Positions 1 through 9,327 of a stretch of 64,000 nt of DNA are shown in pieces. A program made the position numbers and the translations under genes. A model generated the notes under the pieces. It was not told the origin of the DNA and did not search any database. It saw only the letters and a list, made by a program, of their open reading frames with translations. The stretch is from the NCBI GenBank assembly GCA_016185305.1, contig JACPNV010000079.1, forward strand, positions 62,001-126,000, written 5' to 3'. This DNA comes from Actinomycetota bacterium (GTDB lineage Bacteria > Actinomycetota > Acidimicrobiia > Acidimicrobiales > Acidimicrobilacustridaceae). Each line of letters begins with the position of its first letter. The first letter of the stretch is position 1.

Positions 1-1448
1 TCGAAACCGAAGTTGGGGTCATAGGTGTAGGTGCGGCGGGCCATGCCCTGCAACCCGAGGATGTGCATCGGGCCGAACGTGAGGTTGAACCCGATCAGCA
101 TGAGCCAGAAGTTGACCTTGCCCAGCGTCTCGTTGAGCATGTAGCCGAAGGCTTTGGGCCACCAGAAGTAGAAGCCGCCCATGAAGCCGAGGAAGGCGCC
201 ACCGAAGAGCACGTAGTGGAAGTGGGCGACGATGTAGTAGGTGTCGGTCTGCTGGGTGTCGGCGGGCGCGATCGAGTGGGTCACGCCTGAGAGCCCACCG
301 ATGGTGAACATCGTGATCAAGCCGATCGAGAAGAGCATCGGCGTGTCGAACTTCAACTTGCCCCCGACCATCGTCGCCGTCCAGTTGAGGATCTTCACGC
401 CGGTCGGCACCGCGATGAACATGGTCGTCAGCGAGAAGACGGTGACCGAGATCGGTCCGATGCCGGAAACGAACATGTGGTGGGCCCACACGCCCCAGCC
501 CATGAAGCCGATGGCGATGCCGGAGAACACAATGAACGTGTAGCCGAAGATCGGCTTGCGGCTGTACACCGGCAGCAGTTCGGACACGATGCCGAACGCC
601 GGCAGGATCATCAGGTACACCTCGGGATGGCCGAACACCCAGAAGAGGTTCTCCCAGAGCAACGGGTTGGCGCCGTCCTGCACGTCGAAGAAGTTGGCTC
701 CGAACAACCGGTCGAACATCAACAGGACCTGCGCGACGGTGAGGACCGGGATGGCGAAGAGGAGCAGGAACTGGGTCACCAGCGTCATCCACGTGAAGAT
801 CGGCATGCGCATCAGGGTCATGCCAGGCGCCCGCATGTTGATGACGGTCGTGATGAGGTTGATGGCGCCCGTGAGCGAGGCGATGCCCGTGATCATCAGA
901 CCGAGGTTCCAGAAGTCGATGCCGCGCGTGGGCGAGAAGATGACCCCGTTGTTCGGGGCGTAGTTGAACCAGCCGCCGTCGGCCCCACCGCCCAGCAACC
1001 ATGAGGTGTTGAGGAAGATGCCCCCGAAGAGGAAGCTCCAGAAGCTGAACGCGTTGATGCGCGGGAACGCAACGTCGCGCGCACCGATCTGCAGCGGCAT
1101 GAGGAAGTTGGCGAACGCCGCGCCGATCGGCATGACGACAAGGAAGACCATCGTCGTTCCGTGCATCGTGTACACCTGGTTGTAGGCCTCGGCCGACAGG
1201 ATCTGTTGCCGCGGGGCCCACAGCTGGGTGCGGATGAGCAGCGCCTCGAAGCCGCCGATCATGAAGAAGAAGAACGCCGCCGCGCCGTACATGATGCCGA
1301 TCTTCTTGTGGTCGACCGTGCTCACCCACGAGCGCCAGCCCGTCTTGGTGCGAGGCCGGGTGAAGACGCCGAGGGTGGGCGCGGCTCCGGGGCCACTCGG
1401 GCCTCCGCCGGAGGGCAGGGCAAGCGGGCGGGATTCAGTTACTGCCAT
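1..1448 (-). CDS. ctaD: Cytochrome c oxidase subunit I (aa3 type), C-terminus cut by window edge
   Basis: Reverse strand from ATG at 1448 reads MAVTESRPLALPSGGG...GWRSWVSTVDHKKIGIMYGAAAFFFFMIGGFEALLIRTQLWAPRQQILSAEAYNQVYTMHGTTMVFL; later LWENLFWVFGHPEVYLMILP with intact HPEVY. Listed ORF 19..1329 is an out-of-frame shadow. Confidence 0.96.
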   Translation of the reverse strand, partial: MAVTESRPLALPSGGGPSGPGAAPTLGVFTRPRTKTGWRSWVSTVDHKKIGIMYGAAAFFFFMIGGFEALLIRTQLWAPRQQILSAEAYNQVYTMHGTTMVFLVVMPIGAAFANFLMPLQIGARDVAFPRINAFSFWSFLFGGIFLNTSWLLGGGADGGWFNYAPNNGVIFSPTRGIDFWNLGLMITGIASLTGAINLITTVINMRAPGMTLMRMPIFTWMTLVTQFLLLFAIPVLTVAQVLLMFDRLFGANFFDVQDGANPLLWENLFWVFGHPEVYLMILPAFGIVSELLPVYSRKPIFGYTFIVFSGIAIGFMGWGVWAHHMFVSGIGPISVTVFSLTTMFIAVPTGVKILNWTATMVGGKLKFDTPMLFSIGLITMFTIGGLSGVTHSIAPADTQQTDTYYIVAHFHYVLFGGAFLGFMGGFYFWWPKAFGYMLNETLGKVNFWLMLIGFNLTFGPMHILGLQGMARRTYTYDPNFGF

Positions 1449-1460
1449 GATGACGCCCCA

Positions 1461-2933
1461 TCAGTTCAGGGTCTCCAGGTAGGCGATGAGCTGGCTTATC
1501 TGCTCTTCGGTCAGGCCGAGGTTGGGCATGCCGCGCATCTTGAGGTCGTTCGTCGTGTTCGGGCCGTTGGCGTAGGGGTTCTGTTCTGGCGTGTTCGCCA
1601 TCGGCTTCTGCTTGCCCGGGTCGCGCAGCCACGCCGCGAGCGCCGGCGTGTAGAAGGGGTTCGCGGGGTTGCCCGGGTTGCTTGCGTCGCGCGGGTCACC
1701 GCACTGGCTGAGGCCGTCGGGTGTACACGTCGATTGGTACAGCCGGTAGGGCGGCGAGCCCTCGGGCGCCTGGTCGGGGTTGACCTTGTCGGGATAGCGC
1801 GAGTTGAAGATGGAACCCGCGAACATCCCGCGCGTGCTGAACTTGGTCAGGTCGGGCGCCTGCCCCGACACCTCCAGGTCTTTCACCCCCGGCTGCTTCT
1901 TGCCGCCAACCTCCTCGAGCCCGGCCACCTTCGCGTCGTTGATGCCCCGGACCGCGTGGCACGACGCGCAGAGCAAGGACTTGAACAGCTTCTGGCCCTC
2001 GACGGCCTTGGGATCGGCGGTTGGATCTTTCTCGAGGTCTCTTGCGGGCTTGCGCTGGTTCGCGAGCCAGGTGGCGAACTCGTCGGGCTGCACGACGCGG
2101 ACGACCATGCGCATGTTGGCGTGGGAGAGGCCGCAGAACTCGGTGCACTGCCCGAGGTAGACGCCCGGCTTGTCACCCTGGATCTTCCAGTACGTGTACA
2201 TGCCCGGCACGGCGTCTTTCTTCCCGTTGAGGGCGGGGATCCAGTAGGAGTGGATGACATCGTTCGACGTGATCCGCAGGCTGACCTCGCTACCGACGGG
2301 AACGACCAGCTCGTTCGCCGTCACCACGTCGTCGACCGAGTCGGCGGGGAACTCGCCGGCCTGGCCGCCCCGGATGGGCTGGCCGTCGGCGCCGACGTGG
2401 TAGCGGAAGCCCCACCACCACTGCTGGCCGAACACGTCGACCTTCATGGCATCGGGGGCGGGCTTTTCGAGCTGCTGGATGGTGACGACGGTGAAGAACC
2501 CGATGACGGCCAAGAGGATGGCCGGCGCGAGCGTCCATGCGATCTCGAAGGTGGTGTTGCCTTCGGTCTGCTTCACGAACTCTTCGTCGTCATCGCCCGG
2601 CCGCTCGCGGTACGTGATGGCGATGACCACGACAGCGCCGATGACCACGACGCCGACGACCGCCGCGATGGCGAAGACCGGGTTCACCAGGTTCTGGATG
2701 GTGATGGCGTTGGGACCCTGCGGGTTGAGGGTGTCGAGGGGCTTTCCTTGTGTCTGGAACCAGTCGTAGGCCTGCTGCACGAAGACCCACGTCACGATCA
2801 AGCATGCGACGAACCCGAAGATGCGCACGCCCCACGGCATGGGTTTGCGGATGAGCTCGGCCGCGGTCTTCGGCTCGCCGGGCACGCCGTCAGCCTGCTC
2901 GGGCGCATCGGCGTTGGGCGTGGCGTCACTCAT
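1461..2933 (-). CDS. ctaC: Cytochrome c oxidase subunit II with C-terminal cytochrome c domain (caa3-like)
   Basis: CuA motif GQCTEFCGLSHANM, two N-terminal TM segments, heme c motif CASCH. Confidence 0.96.
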   Translation of the reverse strand: MSDATPNADAPEQADGVPGEPKTAAELIRKPMPWGVRIFGFVACLIVTWVFVQQAYDWFQTQGKPLDTLNPQGPNAITIQNLVNPVFAIAAVVGVVVIGAVVVIAITYRERPGDDDEEFVKQTEGNTTFEIAWTLAPAILLAVIGFFTVVTIQQLEKPAPDAMKVDVFGQQWWWGFRYHVGADGQPIRGGQAGEFPADSVDDVVTANELVVPVGSEVSLRITSNDVIHSYWIPALNGKKDAVPGMYTYWKIQGDKPGVYLGQCTEFCGLSHANMRMVVRVVQPDEFATWLANQRKPARDLEKDPTADPKAVEGQKLFKSLLCASCHAVRGINDAKVAGLEEVGGKKQPGVKDLEVSGQAPDLTKFSTRGMFAGSIFNSRYPDKVNPDQAPEGSPPYRLYQSTCTPDGLSQCGDPRDASNPGNPANPFYTPALAAWLRDPGKQKPMANTPEQNPYANGPNTTNDLKMRGMPNLGLTEEQISQLIAYLETLN

Positions 2934-3865
2934 CGGGTCACCTGTACGACGATCGAGGGAGTGGGTGGCTGCACCGGAGCCAGCCCGCCTTCTCCGGTTC
3001 CGGAGCCTCCGCCGCCGCTGCCGGTGCCTTCACCGGCGGGAGCCTGTTCCTCACCGAAGGGGCGCTCGCCTTTCACGGCGGCGACGACACCACCGATCAA
3101 GAACGCGGCGGCGAGGACGAGGAACACGGCCGTGAGCACACCCTTGCTGGCCTTCGGGACGAACGCGATGAGCGTGAAGAGGAGGCCGAAGAAGACGAAC
3201 GTGCCGAGGAAGACCACGATGGCTGCCTCGCGACTGACGGCGAGGAGCACACGGGACAGGCCGAACACGACGACGGCGATCGCGCCGATGGACAGCACCG
3301 GGATGCGCACCGGGTCGATGAACCGGTTGTAGATCTCGCGGTTGACCTCGTCGTCACCCGTCGCCCGATCGGCCCAGGCCCGGAAGGTCCAGACCACGGC
3401 GGTGACCGCCAGCAAGCCGATGCCAGCGACGAACACCGCGCCGTTCGACACCCAGCCGATGCCGATCATTCCCACACCGAAGGCACCGATGATGGGCCAG
3501 TAGCTGGCACCTGACGGCGCCCGGGTCAACGGAACCGTCTCGGTGTGCACGGCCTCCGCCTCCGCGTCGGGGTCGGCGTCGCGAAACGCGATCAGCAGAC
3601 CAGCCAGGAACGCGGCGGCGAGAGCGAGCGAGAGCCACACGATGTAGCCGAGGTGGCTGCCGACAGGCCCTTTCCAGCCCAGTGTGATCGGACCGGTGAG
3701 GGTGTTGATCAGATCGTTGTTGTGGATCCACGGGAAGTCGCCGCCGAAGGTCAGCGGGTTGTCAGGGTTGCTGGCGATGCCGAAGATCGCGGCGAGCACG
3801 GTCGCGGCGATGGCCCAGCCGGCGAACAGCCGGAACAGCGGGGTGAACATCCGGGAGCGAAGCAT
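2930..3865 (-). CDS. Multi-TM membrane protein of the oxidase operon, unknown function
   Basis: 311 aa, about 7 hydrophobic segments; stop overlaps ctaC start by 4 nt. Confidence 0.8.
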   Translation of the reverse strand: MLRSRMFTPLFRLFAGWAIAATVLAAIFGIASNPDNPLTFGGDFPWIHNNDLINTLTGPITLGWKGPVGSHLGYIVWLSLALAAAFLAGLLIAFRDADPDAEAEAVHTETVPLTRAPSGASYWPIIGAFGVGMIGIGWVSNGAVFVAGIGLLAVTAVVWTFRAWADRATGDDEVNREIYNRFIDPVRIPVLSIGAIAVVVFGLSRVLLAVSREAAIVVFLGTFVFFGLLFTLIAFVPKASKGVLTAVFLVLAAAFLIGGVVAAVKGERPFGEEQAPAGEGTGSGGGGSGTGEGGLAPVQPPTPSIVVQVTR

Positions 3866-3880
3866 CGTGGGTTATGTGGG

Positions 3881-4483
3881 TTATTTGGTGATGTAGACGA
3901 TGAGGTAGATCAAGAAGAACACGAACACGTTGGTGTGCCAGAAGAGCGCGGCGGCCGAGATGCCGTCGTGCTGCCGGCTGGTGTACTGCCCGCCGAGAGC
4001 ACGGACGGCCATGAGCGCCACGAACACCATCGCGGCGATGACCGCGACCACATGGCTGCCGGTGATGGCGTAGACCAGCACGGCGAAGGGCTGGGCGGCC
4101 ACCTGGGAGATGTCGATGCCGAGCACCGTGTAGAGGTAGGCGGCCATGTTGATGTACGCGAACCCGAGGAAGAGCGTTGCGCCCAGGGCGAAGTAGGCGT
4201 TGGTGCGGTCGTCGTTGTTGATGGCCCACACAGCCCACTGCATGGTCACCACCGACATGAGGAGCGTGACCATCAGCATGTTGGGTTGGGTCAGCGGGAC
4301 CTGCACGCCCTGGGGGATCCAGAGGTTCCCGCCGCGCAGGGTTTGCGACCGCAACGTGAGGTAGACACCGAGCAGCGAGAGGAAGTACATGGCGGTGCCC
4401 ACCGAGACGAAGGCAGACGCCACGACGAGGACCCGGGGCCGGGCCACTGGCGCCGGAGGCGCACTGGCAAGGGACAACGCCAT
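3881..4483 (-). CDS. ctaE: Cytochrome c oxidase subunit III
   Basis: 200 aa multi-TM protein with COX3-like segments (GTAMYFLSLLGVYLTLR, GSHVVAVIAAMVFVALMAVRA) in a cox operon. Confidence 0.92.
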   Translation of the reverse strand: MALSLASAPPAPVARPRVLVVASAFVSVGTAMYFLSLLGVYLTLRSQTLRGGNLWIPQGVQVPLTQPNMLMVTLLMSVVTMQWAVWAINNDDRTNAYFALGATLFLGFAYINMAAYLYTVLGIDISQVAAQPFAVLVYAITGSHVVAVIAAMVFVALMAVRALGGQYTSRQHDGISAAALFWHTNVFVFFLIYLIVYITK

Positions 4484-6174
4484 CAGGAGGCCTCCTCATC
4501 GGTCTCGGTCGAGGGATCGCCCCGAAGGTCGTACACCGGTTCCGCGGATGACACCTCGTCAAGGTGCGCGAAGTTGCCCTGGCGCGGAGGCGACGCCGTG
4601 AGCCATTCGAGCGTCTGGCCCGAACCCCACGGATCGTCCGCTGCGCGCTTCCTCGAAAGCGCACCGTTCAACAGGGCCAGCACGACGATGACCACGGCGA
4701 CGGCGGCAAGGCCAGCACCGATCGTGCTGATCGTGCTGATGGTGTCGATCGACCCGTCGATGTCCGGCGACTTGTTGCCGAAACCGAACGCGATGAACGG
4801 CGGGCCGTACATCACCGTGGCGAGCAACATGACCAGCGTGACGAGCAGGGCCCAACCCTGACTGGCTGACCGACCGGTGATCTTGGCGCTCCAGTAGAAC
4901 AGCGCGGCGAACGCCGCTGCGGTCGCCGCGAGCACGACGATGCCGGTGAGGCCGACCTGGGCCGCCGGGTAGGTGGGAGTCCACAGCGTCTTGGTGAACG
5001 AGGCCAGGTTGCGGGGCGTGTCTGCCGAGAGCCCGTGGAGCTGGAACGGCTTGATCACGAAGGCGATGGCGCCGACCCATCCGAGCAGCAGCATCAGGAT
5101 CGAGACGACGCCCAAGAGGAAGGGCCCGCCTGGCCGGAGCGCGCCCTGGCGCACCGCGGTGACCCAGCCGCCCGCCAACACCAGGATCGGCAAGCCCAGC
5201 ACGATGCTGAGGGCGATGAACACGATCTGGTTGTAGAGATCGTTGTAGAAGAAGGCCTGGGCCCAGGCTCCGAGGCTGAACAGGCCGAAGGCACCGATCG
5301 CGCCCATCAGCGCACCTCGCTGGGGCTGGCGAGCCTTGGAGAACGTGGCGACCAGCTCGCACATGATGCCGAGCGCCGGTATGGCGAACGCGAAGATCTG
5401 CGGTTGGCCGAACACCCACGCGATCTGCTGCCACTGAACGAGCTGTTGCCCGAGCGTCGCACCCGCGGCACTGCGGTAGTCGAGGTCGGCCAGGACGAGG
5501 TTGCCCAACACGACGGGAAGGGTGAGGACCCAGGCGCTGGTCGCGATCACCATCGACCACGAGAAGAGCGGTACGCGGAAGAAGTCCATCCCCGGTGGCC
5601 GGAGCGTGATGATCGTGGTGGCGATGCAGACCGAGGCCAGCAAGACGGCGAGGATCACCATGCCGAAGCCGACGAATGCCAGATCGATTGCTTTGTTGAC
5701 CGAGCCGTCGGGGTTGAGCTTGCCACCGATGCCGCCGTCGGACGCGTACGCGGTGATGAGGACCACGGCGCCGACCAGCCAGGCCCAGAAGGCGGCCGCG
5801 GCGGCTCGGGGGAACGCGACGGTGCGCGCCCCGACTTGCAGCGGGCACACGACGGTGGCGATGCCGATGAACAGCGGCACGAGGAACAAGAAGACCATGC
5901 CGATGCGGGCAATCGTGAACACCTGGAACTCGTTCTGCGCACCGGGGAAGGTCGCCCCGCTGAGCTGGCCCGCCGCGGAGATCGTCGCGGCGACGAAGGT
6001 CGCGAGGCCGAAGATCAAGGAGAAGGCGATCCACATACGGCCGATCACCTTGTGGTCGGCCGTGCCGACCACGCCCGCCAAACCAGTCGGCTCGGCCTGT
6101 GTCGGCAGCTCTCGCGGCACCGATTCGCTCTCGGCGGGAAGCGCGTCAACAACGCTGTTGTCAGTTAGGGCCAT
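4483..6174 (-). CDS. COX1-family paralog lacking heme/CuB ligands
   Basis: COX1 framework motifs GTADHKVIGRMWI, VGARTVAFPRAAAAAFW, VFGQPQIFAFAIPALGIMCELVATFSK, FYWSAKITGR; canonical ligand histidines replaced. Confidence 0.9.
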   Translation of the reverse strand: MALTDNSVVDALPAESESVPRELPTQAEPTGLAGVVGTADHKVIGRMWIAFSLIFGLATFVAATISAAGQLSGATFPGAQNEFQVFTIARIGMVFLFLVPLFIGIATVVCPLQVGARTVAFPRAAAAAFWAWLVGAVVLITAYASDGGIGGKLNPDGSVNKAIDLAFVGFGMVILAVLLASVCIATTIITLRPPGMDFFRVPLFSWSMVIATSAWVLTLPVVLGNLVLADLDYRSAAGATLGQQLVQWQQIAWVFGQPQIFAFAIPALGIMCELVATFSKARQPQRGALMGAIGAFGLFSLGAWAQAFFYNDLYNQIVFIALSIVLGLPILVLAGGWVTAVRQGALRPGGPFLLGVVSILMLLLGWVGAIAFVIKPFQLHGLSADTPRNLASFTKTLWTPTYPAAQVGLTGIVVLAATAAAFAALFYWSAKITGRSASQGWALLVTLVMLLATVMYGPPFIAFGFGNKSPDIDGSIDTISTISTIGAGLAAVAVVIVVLALLNGALSRKRAADDPWGSGQTLEWLTASPPRQGNFAHLDEVSSAEPVYDLRGDPSTETDEEAS

Positions 6175-6376
6175 CTTCGTCGCAGTGCTCGTGAACGAAA
6201 GAACAAAGTGCTGCCGGGACTCTAGTCACGCGATTTGGCCCGGCGATAATCCGGTGCCCGTGCACGGGACACCCCTGGCTCGCGCATCTGAACACCGCGC
6301 CCTGGCGCGGCCAGATCAGCATCCGTCGTGGCGTACTCGGATCTGAGCAAGCGGCGCGGGTTCGAGCGACGGGCGA

Positions 6377-7294
6377 TCAGAGACCGAATCGGACCAGGAC
6401 GTCCACCGCCATCGCGGCGAACAGGACCGTGACGTAGGTGATCGAGAACCCGAAGAGCTTCATCGCCGACTTCGGGGTCTGCTGGCGGAGGACGGCGACG
6501 GCTCGGTACAGGAACATCGCGCCCGCCAGAACCGCTGCGCCGAGGTAGATCGGTCCCATTCCGGCGACCGGAGCGAACACGAGGGTGAAGGCCCAGACGA
6601 CGACCGTGTAGATCACGATCTGCCGGCTCGTCTCCCGCATGGTCGCCACCGACGGCAGCATAGGTACGTGGGCCGCGGTGTATTCGTCCTTGTACTTCAC
6701 GGCCAGCGCCCAAAAGTGCGGCGGCGTCCAGAAGAAGATGACGGCGAAGAGCACCACGGGAGCCCACGCCACCGAGTTGGTCACCGACGACCAGCCAACG
6801 AGCACCGGCACCGCGCCCGCGGCTCCGCCGATGACGATGTTCTGCTTCGACGTGCGCTTGAGCCACAGCGTGTAGACGAACACATAGAAGAGGCAGGCGG
6901 AGACCGCCAGCACCGCCGACAACATGTTCACGAACACCCACAGCCAGATGAACGCGATCGCTTCGAGGTTCACCGCGAACGCCAGCGCGTCGCGCGGAGA
7001 GATCACGCCGGTGACGAGAGGCCGGTTCTGCGTTCGATGCATGACCGCATCGATGTCGCGGTCGACGTACATGTTGATGGCGTTGGCACCGCCCGCCGCG
7101 AGCGAGCCGCCCACGACCGTGGCGACCATCAGCCAGATGGACGGAAGGCCCTTCTCGGCGACGACCATCACCGGCACCGTGGTGACGAGCAGCAGCTCGA
7201 TGATGCGCGGCTTGGTCAGCGCCACGTAGGCGGCCATTCGAGCCCGGAGGTCGATCGGAACGGTCGCGGTCGGCGCAACGGCCGTCGTCTGCAT
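6377..7294 (-). CDS. ctaB: Protoheme IX farnesyltransferase (heme O synthase)
   Basis: TKPRIIELLLVTTVPVM, NAINMYVDRDIDAVMHRTQNRPL, FFWTPPHFWALAVKYKDEY. Confidence 0.96.
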   Translation of the reverse strand: MQTTAVAPTATVPIDLRARMAAYVALTKPRIIELLLVTTVPVMVVAEKGLPSIWLMVATVVGGSLAAGGANAINMYVDRDIDAVMHRTQNRPLVTGVISPRDALAFAVNLEAIAFIWLWVFVNMLSAVLAVSACLFYVFVYTLWLKRTSKQNIVIGGAAGAVPVLVGWSSVTNSVAWAPVVLFAVIFFWTPPHFWALAVKYKDEYTAAHVPMLPSVATMRETSRQIVIYTVVVWAFTLVFAPVAGMGPIYLGAAVLAGAMFLYRAVAVLRQQTPKSAMKLFGFSITYVTVLFAAMAVDVLVRFGL

Positions 7295-7413
7295 CGACGA
7301 AGAGGTTAGGCGGTCTCGGCTTCCGATCGACAACTGTCGTCGACGCGCAAGCGGCGTGGGCGAGAGCGGCGGCGACTCCGGGTGAGGGGAAGATCGCCCC
7401 TACGATCGCCACC

Positions 7414-8328
7414 GTGCCCGCAACGCTCGATTCGGTACCGCGTCTCTCCCCCCGGACCTACCACCGCGTGTGCCAGCTCGCGCTGTTCGCGCTCGCGTTC
7501 ATCGTGGTGACGGGAGCCGGAGTCCGGCTCACCGGCTCGGGACTGGGATGCTCGGACTGGCCGACGTGCGAGCAGAACGAACTCGTCGCGCCGCTCGACA
7601 ACTTCAACGCCATGGTCGAGTTCGTGAACCGGGCGATCACCGGCCTGGTCTCGATCGTGATCATCCTCGCGGTGCTCGGTTCGCTGCTTCGCCGACCGCT
7701 CCGGCACGATCTGGTGTGGTGGTCGCTCGGCCTGGTGGGAGGCCTGATCGCCCAGATCGTCCTTGGGGGGCTCACGGTGAAGTTCGAGCTGAGCCCGCCG
7801 TTCGTGATGGCGCACTTCGCCCTCTCGATGGTCCTGCTGTGGAATGCCGTCGTCCTCGAGCACCGCGCTGGGGAAGCCGACGGGCCGGCGGTCGCCATCG
7901 TTGCGGCCATGGTCCGGCGTCTGGGACGGGCGCTGTTCGTCCTCGCTGCCATCGTCCTGTTCACCGGCACCGTCGTCACCGGATCGGGCCCCCATGGCGG
8001 TGACGAGCGCGTGCGACGGCTCCCGTTCTACATCCCCGAAGTCGCGCGCATCCACGGCCTGTTCGTCATTGCGCTTCTGGCCACGACCGTCGTGACACTG
8101 TGGCTGTTGCAGCGCAACGGCGCGCCGCGATCCGTGAACCGGCGCGGACAGGTGCTGGTCGGCGCGATCGTGATCCAGGCGCTGATCGGCTACACGCAGT
8201 ACTTCACGGGCGTACCCCCGGGCCTCGCCCTCCTGCACGTCGTCGGCGCCACCGTCGTGTGGATCGCGGTGTTGCGCTTCCACCTCGGGCTTTGGACTCG
8301 AGCCGAAGTCGTCGATGGAGGCGGGTAG
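7414..8328 (+). CDS. ctaA: Heme A synthase (COX15/CtaA)
   Basis: [46 protein letters not shown]; divergent from ctaB. Confidence 0.95.
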   Translation: MPATLDSVPRLSPRTYHRVCQLALFALAFIVVTGAGVRLTGSGLGCSDWPTCEQNELVAPLDNFNAMVEFVNRAITGLVSIVIILAVLGSLLRRPLRHDLVWWSLGLVGGLIAQIVLGGLTVKFELSPPFVMAHFALSMVLLWNAVVLEHRAGEADGPAVAIVAAMVRRLGRALFVLAAIVLFTGTVVTGSGPHGGDERVRRLPFYIPEVARIHGLFVIALLATTVVTLWLLQRNGAPRSVNRRGQVLVGAIVIQALIGYTQYFTGVPPGLALLHVVGATVVWIAVLRFHLGLWTRAEVVDGGG

Positions 8329-8389
8329 CGCGGCGAAACGGTCGTGGCGGGCAGCGCGCAGGTTTCCGAAGCCGGCTCGATCGGCGACA

Positions 8390-8701
8390 ATGGCGACGAT
8401 GCAAGCCGCCGCGCCGATCACCGCACCGGTCGAGGTGGACGAGCCCACCTCCGACAAACGGGTCGAGCCTGAGCGTCCCTGGGTCGTGTTGGTGTGGAAC
8501 GATCCGATCAACACGATGGACTACGTCACCTTCGTGTTCCAGAAGCTCTTCGGCTACTCCTACGAGAAGGCGGAGTCGCTGATGCTCGACGTGCATCACA
8601 AGGGCAGAGCGGCGGTCTCGACCGGTGCCCGCGAGAAGGCGGAGCTCGATGTGTTCCGGCTGCACGAGCACGGCCTCTGGGCGACCATGCAGCAGGACTG
8701 A
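8390..8701 (+). CDS. clpS: ATP-dependent Clp protease adaptor ClpS
   Basis: [55 protein letters not shown]; start placed at MATMQAA. Confidence 0.95.
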   Translation: MATMQAAAPITAPVEVDEPTSDKRVEPERPWVVLVWNDPINTMDYVTFVFQKLFGYSYEKAESLMLDVHHKGRAAVSTGAREKAELDVFRLHEHGLWATMQQD

Positions 8702-8759
8702 GGCACGGGTGCCCGACGACGGCCGCGAAGCCGACCACCAGGAGAGCGGGGATGAAGAC

Positions 8760-9251
8760 ATGCGATTCGTTGCTCTGCGGTTCGTCTACGCGCTGGACGA
8801 CGGTCGCTACCTGCTCGCGCTGCCGAGATCGGTGCGCGCCGAGATCACCCGCCACCTCGAAGACCTGCGCCAGATGCTCCTGTCTGACACCGACGACCCG
8901 AGGCTGGTTCGCCTGTTCCCTGGGGCCTACACCGATGACCCCGAGAGCGAAGCCGAGTACCAGCGGCTGATGCGCGGCGACCTGATCGAATCGCGGCTCG
9001 CCGCCTTCGACACTGTCGAGCGGACGATGGCGGAGGACGTCGTCACCGAAGCGGACCTGCACCAATGGCTGCAGGCGTTGAACGCCATCCGCCTCATGCT
9101 CGCCATGATCATCGGCATCGACGACGACGAATACCGCGTCTCCCGTCTCGACCCTCGGTATGCGACATACCGCGTCTACGTGCTGCTGACCGAGCTGCTG
9201 CACGACGTCTCGTCGGCGCTCCGCGCCGGCGGCGCTCTCGATCAAAGGTGA
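8760..9251 (+). CDS. DUF2017-like protein
   Basis: Follows clpS as DUF2017 genes do in actinobacteria; MRFVALRFVYALDDGRYLLALP...LHQWLQALNAIRLMLAMIIGI. Confidence 0.75.
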   Translation: MRFVALRFVYALDDGRYLLALPRSVRAEITRHLEDLRQMLLSDTDDPRLVRLFPGAYTDDPESEAEYQRLMRGDLIESRLAAFDTVERTMAEDVVTEADLHQWLQALNAIRLMLAMIIGIDDDEYRVSRLDPRYATYRVYVLLTELLHDVSSALRAGGALDQR

Positions 9252-9327
9252 TCTGCGGCCGTTCGGGCGGTGCTGATTCGATGGTCGGCAGCGTCGGCGC
9301 GCGTCTTCTGCGGACGCCCGGCGCAGC

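Noticed and set aside
19-1329. 436-aa minus-strand ORF at the window start
   Set aside because: Arg/His/Pro-rich out-of-frame shadow of ctaD; the true frame starts at 1448 and leaves the window.
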